Assembly: GCF_023078275.1 (NCBI RefSeq)
Contig: NC_062971.1
Coordinates: 10,974,001-11,038,000 of the forward strand
Direction: 5' to 3'
From: Leguminivora glycinivorella
Taxonomy: Eukaryota > Arthropoda > Insecta > Lepidoptera > Tortricidae
Length of the DNA: 64,000 nt
Shown: positions 57,146 to 64,000 of the stretch, piece after piece
Layout of the letters: each line of letters begins with the position of its first letter
Position numbering within the stretch: the first letter of the stretch is position 1
Translations under genes and position numbers: made by a program
The notes under the pieces: generated by a model
Told to the model about the DNA's origin: nothing
What the model saw: only the letters and a program-made list of their open reading frames with translations
The model's database searches: none

Positions 57146-58570
57146 TTGGTTACTAATAATGATCAAGCTACATTGATGTATTTGCATTGTAGAATAAGTT
57201 ACTTGAAGCTTTCCAGAAAAGAAGTGCCCTTATGTTCCATCTACAATTCTACATAATATATCCACATACTATTTATTATACTAACCAAGATAACAACATT
57301 AATATTTTTTCTCATTTTGTATTTAATACAACTAGCATTGTACAGGATTTTATATTTATTAATAGAACATTTTGGCTAATGTAAGAAGAAGCTACTTTAA
57401 CTAGCATTTTTATTACAAAATTTGCACATACTTAAAAAGCAAAAGAGTAAGTATCATCAACACTCAAACAAGTTTTAAGATCATTACACCAAATATAATT
57501 AAACAAAATATTTAACACAAATCAATAGCAAGACTTTACTAAGGACTGTATCGATAAGTATAAGGACAAAACAAACCTCGTCTAAATGTTGACATGTGCA
57601 TAATTTTATATTATTATGTTCCGAGAGTATGATCTGAAGGTATTGGTAAGCACTATTTGATATAAGAAGGTCTAATTTTTATTTTATTTTAGAGACTTTA
57701 TGGTACTTTCATTAAGGTCTAGCAAATAAATTTCGGACAACCCCTATCTGGCTTAATTTGAGAATATTTCAATGACTGTTTGCACGATTTCAACAAACAA
57801 AGGTTAATATGCTGCCAAAATATATTCTTTAAGAGTCCTCTTCATGGTTTTTCAATTGGGTACTTGCAGAATAAATGCGGTGAATTTATATAATTAAAAA
57901 AAACGCTATTTTGAGCAACGTTCCGGATTGTCGTAAATTTTTGATGCAAGCAGGATGAGAGAAACAGATAAAAAAATTAGCCATAGGCCAAAGTCTAATT
58001 GACATTCACGGTGTTTGAACAGTGCCTAAACCAAATCGATATATACAGTGTATGATAGTTAAATTCGACATCAAAGTCGGAGTTAGAGGAAGCACCATGC
58101 CACATTCTCTAAATGGCCGCCATACACAGATCCTGAACTTTATTTCTTAAAAATAACTATGGCTAGACTATGTCCAGATATTCTGCTTTGTGGATCATAT
58201 GTCGTTGAGGTACAATTTTTTACACAGTACAATTTTTTTTCGCAATCGTATCGTTTTTTACGCACTTTGTGAATTTTCTAGTAGCATTTGTCCGGAATCG
58301 TAATTGTTACTCGGGAGGATTAAGTCAATACTGTCTAAACCACTTGCTTTACGTCGAGTTTCTAGGACAAAATGTGAACCTTATTATGTGCCTTATTAAG
58401 CCTATGTCTTGTTTTAAGAAAAAAATATAATAGCAAATAAATACGGCTACTCAAAGTTGTCCTCATACTTAACGATACAGTCTTTATGTATGGATTTTCC
58501 TAGATACATGAAGTTCTTTGGTTATAAACACTCATACAAGATCACACACTGTATGAGTGTCGGCAGACTG

Positions 58571-59863
58571 TTATTTACGTTTCTTCTGTTCATAATCAAC
58601 AGCCCTAGCCTCAGAAATAATCTGCCTTTCTCTGGTGAGGATACCATCTAATTGTTCAGTAAAGGCATCAAAGGAAAACTTTGTTTCAAATCTCTTTCTG
58701 CCCGCTTCTCCCAGCCTCTCACCAAGGTCAGGAGTCAGCATCAATGTGCTCATGGCTTGTGCAACTGACTCACTGGTGGGCTCACACAGGAAACCAGTGA
58801 CATCATGCACTACTGTCTCGGTGGGGCCGCCACTGTTAACAGCAATCACAGGCTTGCAGTAGTACATGGCTTCTAATGGCACAATACCAAAGTGCTCATT
58901 CGATGGAGTGTATACAAGAGCCTTACAATGGTATAGCAGTGACACTTTTTCAATGTCTTTAGGTGATTTTAAAAATGTTACTTTATCTTCTATATCAAGC
59001 TCCGCTGCTAAATCTGTCAATTCAATATAATGTTCCATATTTTCTAGGTTAATTGGGTCAAATCCACCTGCCATTATTAAGTGTGCTCTGCTCCAATCTG
59101 GTTCAGGAACTATATGTTTTAAGTTCTCAAATGCTCTTAAAGCTAATTGAAGATTCTTTTTTCTCTCATATCTATTTATGGAGAGGAAAATGTATTTGTC
59201 AGTTCCAATAGGAACAACCTCTTTCAAAGGCTTGGGCGATGTTGTTCTAAAGAACTCTGTGTTGATGGAAGGGTAGCAAATATCTGGCAATTCTTTTATA
59301 TTCTTAAATGCATCTTTATATACTCTAGCAGTGTATTTACTATTTACTAAAACCTGATCAGCCTTGGCAGTTGTCAATTCTTCAAGCCAGTTCAATGGAG
59401 TCCTGTAAAGTTTCTTCAGTAAGCCTCCTTCTTCAGTCAACAGTTTATCTGGATGATGACAATAGAATACTACTCTGAAAGGCCCTCTCGCCATTTTCAA
59501 GAATGGAATGCATATAGATATCAAATCGCAGAAAATTAGGGTGGGTTCCTCAACTGGTATTACATACCAAGCTAAATAGACTGCCGCGTAAATCATTCGC
59601 GCGTAAGCACATGCCGCTTTGAAACGACCAAAAATAGAACGTGGAATCCAGTCACCAACCACCGTCACCGGAAAGCTCCCATCTCTCGTTTCTGAGAAGC
59701 AATGCGTAGGATCGTAATGGTTTGTGTAAAAAGAGACTTGATGTCCTTTATTCCTAAATGCCAGTGCAGCATCCACGACCAAACGCTCAGCTCCTCCGAT
59801 ACCCAGGTCTGGGTGCAAGAATAATATCTTCACCATTTTATCACTTCTATTCACTCGGTGCAC
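58571..59863 (-). CDS. ALG2: ALG2, alpha-1,3/1,6-mannosyltransferase
   Basis: This is a single intronless ORF of 430 codons. ALG2 adds the second and third mannoses to the dolichol-linked N-glycan precursor on the cytosolic face of the ER. Family marks are KILFLHPDLGIGGAERLVVD near the start, the FYCHHPDKLLT stretch, LVNSKYTA, SINRYERKKNLQLALRAFEN and the GT4 donor-binding motif YTPSNEHFGIVPLEAMYYCK, whose two glutamates (E-x7-E) are intact, followed by PVIAVNSGGP and GFLCEP. The first ATG (59863) gives nine extra residues (MHRVNRSDK). The second (59836, MVKILFLHP) fits the family start better and may be the true one. Hydrophobic segments near residues 85-120 could sit in the membrane. Confidence 0.97.
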   Translation of the reverse strand: MHRVNRSDKMVKILFLHPDLGIGGAERLVVDAALAFRNKGHQVSFYTNHYDPTHCFSETRDGSFPVTVVGDWIPRSIFGRFKAACAYARMIYAAVYLAWYVIPVEEPTLIFCDLISICIPFLKMARGPFRVVFYCHHPDKLLTEEGGLLKKLYRTPLNWLEELTTAKADQVLVNSKYTARVYKDAFKNIKELPDICYPSINTEFFRTTSPKPLKEVVPIGTDKYIFLSINRYERKKNLQLALRAFENLKHIVPEPDWSRAHLIMAGGFDPINLENMEHYIELTDLAAELDIEDKVTFLKSPKDIEKVSLLYHCKALVYTPSNEHFGIVPLEAMYYCKPVIAVNSGGPTETVVHDVTGFLCEPTSESVAQAMSTLMLTPDLGERLGEAGRKRFETKFSFDAFTEQLDGILTRERQIISEARAVDYEQKKRK

Positions 59864-61212
59864 TTTCTATATCTAATTACACAAAATAATTTATAACTGC
59901 GGTAATTTCAAACATAAAAATTGCACGTTTTATCAACAAACACTCGTCAGTACTCAGTAACCTTGTGAATGAAAATAAATGAAAGGGAACTAGATGGAAA
60001 TGGCGAGTGTGAGTATGATGGAGATATGAGTGCGAACCACAGTGCGCCACGACCAACTGTCAAATTTTTATTGACGTTATGAAATCAATCACAGCATTCC
60101 AATTTCATCTGTCACTCGTTGAGATAAGGTTTAATTTGATATGTTTAAACAGTGACAAGCAGGCTGAGGCCGTTCGAATATCTTCTTGTTTGCTATTATG
60201 ATTTACAGGTACTTGATCAATTTCCGATTGAAATTCCATTCGAATAATTAATTAGTTTAACGCAACACTGTTGAGACTCTCCGTCGTTAAGTTGGATATT
60301 GGTTAAAAACCTGTAAATCATAATAATAGCAAAATAAGAAGATATTTGCTCAACTTGAGACAGCAACTATTTGTACCTATTTACTAAGTGCAAGTTTAAT
60401 AATATATTTTTCATCACACCCGCACTTTAAATGTGCTATTGCACGCAGGCGGAGCTTGAGTTATAGAAAAATCGTTCTCCCAACGGAATAATGAAATGTC
60501 TTGTACCGTACTTAACTTTTTTACATCTATTTACATATTTTTTACATTGAGAGTGTGATGAAAAACATTGTGTGTAACTCGGGTCGGGGAGTATGAATAT
60601 TACTAACTCGAGTCTTTAAATCGCTCCGGCAAGCCGTCGCGATTTAACTTTCTCTCGTTAGTAATATTCAACTTCCTCCCCTTGTTGCACAATGTACTAT
60701 TATTATTTTGCGCTCGTACACTATGCTTTGCACTATGCAGTCAGACCATTAAATCACTAATTTTATTACGTTGCTTGCAGCCAAACTGAGATCACTTTGT
60801 GTGCACTGGTATTTAACTGCTCATACATATACATATTTATCCACCTTTTCACCTTATTGCATTGTAATAAGGTGAAACAGTAAATATTTTTGTAGTCGAC
60901 TATACCTACTGCCAATTTGCCATACATGTGTCCGAAATAAAATTATATTACAAAATAAATGGTAATTTTCCGGAGATTCTTCATAATTTTAATTAATAAG
61001 CAATTTTAGTTCTTATAACACTATTTATTTATTCATAGGTACTTAATGCATATTCACAATTAAATTTGTAAAAATGAGGTTTTGCATACATTTGGGATGT
61101 TTGTTCACATTTTACACTTCAACAAAATAAATACACTTAAACGGTACAACTAAATGATATCTGACTTATTTACATTACAGAGTGTAACATGGACAGATAG
61201 CATTTACATTAT
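59864..61212. other. Intergenic DNA: ALG2 promoter side and FKBP2 3' flank
   Basis: Upstream of ALG2 the first 200 bp should hold its promoter; no TATA box is clear. A foldback lies at 60177-60347. A repeat with a GC-rich patch occupies about 60400-60705 and ends in the CCTTGTTGCACAATGTACTA stretch also found after the poly-C tract at 18255. An AATAAA on the minus strand near 61024-61033 is a likely FKBP2 poly(A) signal. Confidence 0.5.
60177..60347. repeat. Foldback with AATATCTTCTT ends
   Basis: AATATCTTCTTGTTTGCTAT then TATGATTTACAGGT pairs with ACCTGTAAATCATAATAATAG then AAGAAGATATT after a spacer of about 100 bp. It is likely a small MITE just upstream of ALG2. Confidence 0.75.
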
Positions 61213-61763
61213 TTACAATTCATCCTTTCTTTCAATTTTTACAAGATCAACATGGAATGTGAGTGTTGCAGACTTGGGAATTTTAGGGGGTGCTCCGGCT
61301 TCACCATATGCAAGCTCAGGCGGAATGACCAACTTTCGCTGTTCTCCTTCACACATGAACAAGAGGCCCTGGTCCCACCCTTTAATGACCTGACCAGAAC
61401 CCAATGTGAAGGTGAGAGGATTTCCCCTAGGAATTGAGCTGTCAAATTCAGTACCATCATCTAAAGTACCCTGTAATAAAATAATACTAATTAATACAGT
61501 TTTAACATACAAATTATTTCAGATAATGAAGTTTTCCATTCAATTAGAATGTGAGTGTGTGACATGAATGAAAAGCTCACCGTATAGTGCATGTGCAGTA
61601 GATCACCTTTCCTGCTTTTAATGGGACACTCTGAAGGTCTTTTCTTTACCCCAATTTGCAATTTTTTAGGGGCAGTGCTTGCAATAACTACATGAGAAAT
61701 TATACTCATCAATACTAAGACAAATAGCATAACTTTGCATAAATTGGTCACTGTACGACTCAT
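61213..61763 (-). CDS. FKBP2: FKBP2 (FKBP13-like) ER peptidyl-prolyl isomerase
   Basis: Two exons on the minus strand, 61763-61581 (183 nt) and 61470-61213 (258 nt), join in phase 0 to give 146 residues. The N-terminus is a signal peptide (VMLFVLVLMSIISHVVIAS). The family block KLQIGVKKRPSECPIKSRKG precedes the FKBP fold. Active-site residues match FKBPs: DDGTEFDSS, GSGQVIKGWDQGLL, PPELAYGEAGAPPKIP and the C-terminal LTFHVDLVKIE. It ends RKDEL, an ER retrieval signal. FKBP2 catalyses proline isomerisation in the ER lumen and binds FK506. An earlier in-frame ATG exists (MCFNVISI...), but MSRTV places a normal signal peptide at the N-terminus, so I start at 61763. Confidence 0.95.
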
Positions 61764-62254
61764 TGCGCTTGTTGTTCTTAACTGAATCAAATTATGCGAT
61801 ACCAAATAAATCTGTATCGAAATTACATTGAAACACAAGAAACCGATTGATTGAAATTGATTTCAGAATGACATTTTTACCTGACGTGTAGATAGGATAG
61901 GAGAAGCTAGAGGGTTAAAGTGTGTTTGAGTAATCACTTTCAATTTTTCAATTGCTGATAATATTTTTCTCAATACTTTGGCTAGAGTTTATTGAGACTT
62001 ATAAAAAGTAATTATATTTCAAGGTTTCTTCTTCGAACAAATTTGAAAATAATAATTTAGTAAATATTATTCATAATATTCAAGATTTCTTTTTATTGTA
62101 GCAGCTTTATTTTCTTGGTTTCGAACGGTTTTTAAACAAACATGACAAACGTCACAAACGTGGTGTCAACTGTCAATGTTGTTAAACAATATCACCGAAA
62201 TTTCAGCTTTGGATCGGATAATATTATTCTTAGGATTAATTAACTTGAAGAATA
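61764..62254. promoter_or_regulatory. Divergent promoter region between FKBP2 and the NXF gene
   Basis: The two start codons face away from each other across 491 bp, so both promoters lie here. No TATA box is evident for either. The region is AT-rich without a recognised repeat. Confidence 0.55.
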
Positions 62255-64000
62255 ATGAGTACCAAGAGATTTCAGTTAGAAAACTACAAAAAGTATTTAC
62301 TAAATAGGAATACTGCTTCTACAGTGGTCATATCATACATCGAAAATTGTATAGTTACCGAAGATGAAGCCGCTAAGCATTCTTTTCATAAAATTATGGT
62401 AAATTTTGTAATTATTGTTAACTAATGGATTTTAAAAAAGATTTTTTACCACCATTAAAGACTGAACTCTCTTTCAGGTTCATAACTGGCCAGGGAGTCA
62501 CATCGAGCTTTTTGATACGCTGATGGACTACTTTCAGTCGTCTTTCACTCCCGTGAACTGTACATCTCAAGGAGAAATAACCACATTTTATACAAGCAGC
62601 CTGAACTTTGTCATGAAAGTTGTGAAACATGATTTCATGTTCCCATACCAGCGCAACATGTTCAACTTGGACTTGCTGTTCAACGACAGAAGTTCTGCGG
62701 ACTGCTTCGACAACAGGGTGACGGTGGACGACGTGGTGGCTGGAGTGGTCAGCAACAGGATGAGTGACAAGCATGAACTGGACTTGTCTAATTTTGATAA
62801 AGACCCAGGTTTGTTCTTAAATGCATATCATGTGCAATGAGCATCAGTGCCTCTTTATATTTGATATATGTTTGAATATATTTGTGAATGAAATGCCTTG
62901 CATTCGCTGATGGTGTCTTCTTCAAACTTACATAGTCTGTCTCTCTCTTTGGTTATAATTTTGAGGGCTAGTAGTTCTATTCAATTTAATGCTTTGTTTT
63001 CAGAATTTATAGAAAAGAGAATACACTTCTATAAGTTGTCCATGTTATCACAGTACAAATTATTGATGATTCGCATGGGAAGAGACACAAAGTCCCTGAA
63101 TTTAAGCAATAACAATCTAAGGTAAGTTATGTAAATGTACTTGATTATAAATCAGTACAATATTTTCAAGGCTTTCACTGTACTAGGCATTTAGGTACAA
63201 TAGTTAGGGAAGATAAAAAGGTAAAAAAGTTATTATTAACTAAGTTTCCACCATTGCAATGAGTAAAGGTAAAAATCACGAATTTGACTTAATAATTATG
63301 TAAACATAATATTATGTGTACTAATTTGATGTTCATTTTCCAGTACAATACCAGTGGACCTATTGAACTTCTTCATCAAAGGAGATTTAACTGCCATCAA
63401 TTTAAGTCATAATGAGGTTAGTACTACTAAAATTATTATTTTATTTTGTAATTATTGTTGCTCAATAATCAAGTAAATGTACATTATAATAATAATAAAT
63501 CCGTTTATTGCAGACAACATATGGTCCAATTAAAATAACAGTACAATAATCTAATCATGTTGGAACCTGCCATTTCTGACCATATTTTCCATCACCTGTT
63601 TGTATTTTTTAGATATTATCTTGCTACATATCTATGTATAGCACTTTAATAAAAACGTGTAATATTACATTCTTACAGATACCTGCCTTATCAGAACTAC
63701 AAAGAATCAGTAGTAAAATAGAGAAACTTTGGATTGAGGGCAACCCACTTTGTGAGAACCTAGACCCCTCAACATATGTGAAAAACATTGTTATGCGGTT
63801 TCCAAGACTAACAGAACTGGTAAGTTATTAATATGCCAAAATGTGTACTATTAATTTTATTTTAAGGTCATGTCAAACAAGAATAACATGTACATTATAT
63901 TATTTATTTTCAGGATGGTATAACCCTAAACCAACACGGCGTAATGTTGCCATTCTTCAAAAACTTCCTAGAGACGCCCGACAAAAGAACCAAGATGGTT
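62255..64000 (+). CDS. NXF-family nuclear RNA export factor, 5' part (cut by window end)
   Basis: Exons are 62255-62398, 62478-62808, 63004-63121, 63344-63416, 63679-63819 and 63914 to the window end, with consistent phases. The first 50 residues (MSTKRFQLENYKKYLLNRNT...) are not familiar. Exon 2 resembles the NXF1 RNA-binding domain (FDTLMDYFQSSFTPVNCTSQ and following) and the linker (HELDLSNFDKDP). Exons 3-5 are leucine-rich repeats (SLNLSNNNLSTIPVDLLNFF, AINLSHNE) ending in the family mark LWIEGNPLCENLD and FPRLTELDG. NXF proteins carry mRNA through the nuclear pore; the NTF2-like and UBA-like domains would lie beyond the window. The sequence is divergent from NXF1, so this could be an insect paralogue such as the piRNA-pathway NXF2. 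I cannot decide, so no symbol is given. Confidence 0.82.

Larger units (their letters stand above)
55824..58570. other. Intergenic DNA between ASCC3 and ALG2 (convergent ends)
   Basis: ASCC3 (+) and ALG2 (-) end towards each other here. The stretch holds the ASCC3 poly(A) signal, an inverted repeat pair at 55918-55980 / 56485-56544 and a family B foldback at 57025-57145. The rest is AT-rich sequence without a supportable gene; part is likely ALG2 3' UTR. Confidence 0.6.

Overview
This window is eukaryotic nuclear DNA from an insect, most likely a moth or butterfly. It is AT-rich, genes are split by GT-AG introns, and introns and gaps are full of short foldback elements, LINE tails and a tRNA-headed SINE of the types common in Lepidoptera. 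Everything here comes from reading the sequence; no database search was run. Exons were joined by checking splice sites, phase and family resemblance.

Layout. (1) 1-7.5 kb: a 121-bp tandem repeat lies in an intron, followed by the last four coding exons of a synaptobrevin/VAMP gene (+) and a long gene-poor stretch. (2) 7.5-10 kb: dispersed repeats and a 1.3-kb DNA transposon carrying the remains of a transposase (8514-9806). (3) 11.1-55.8 kb: one gene on the + strand, ASCC3 (activating signal cointegrator 1 complex subunit 3), a tandem-cassette Ski2-like helicase. I could place 38 coding exons that together encode about 2,202 residues, the length of the human protein. (4) Inside the 13.6-kb intron 8 of ASCC3, on the opposite strand, sit three two-exon genes for small secreted Kazal-type protease inhibitors, each with its own TATA box. 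(5) 55.8-62.3 kb: ALG2 (-, intronless) and FKBP2 (-, two exons, KDEL end). (6) 62.3 kb to the end: the 5' part of an NXF-family mRNA export gene (+), divergent from FKBP2 and cut by the window edge.

The most unusual property is repeated local duplication inside ASCC3. Parts of at least six exons (12, 24, 31, 34, 35, 37), usually with the splice donor, are copied in tandem into a flanking intron, giving about 3 to 10 copies. The exon-34 array has a dimeric higher-order structure. In the exon-37 array spacer type is linked to an internal variant. Some copies of exons 24 and 35 differ from the parent mainly at synonymous sites. Three single-base frameshifts in otherwise conserved ASCC3 exons hint at consensus errors, so assembly artefact must be weighed against real duplication.

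The genes are functionally unrelated: vesicle fusion (synaptobrevin), ribosome rescue and alkylation repair (ASCC3), extracellular protease control (Kazal), N-glycan assembly (ALG2), ER folding (FKBP2) and mRNA or piRNA-linked export (NXF). The relation that may matter is the nesting of the Kazal cluster in the helicase gene.
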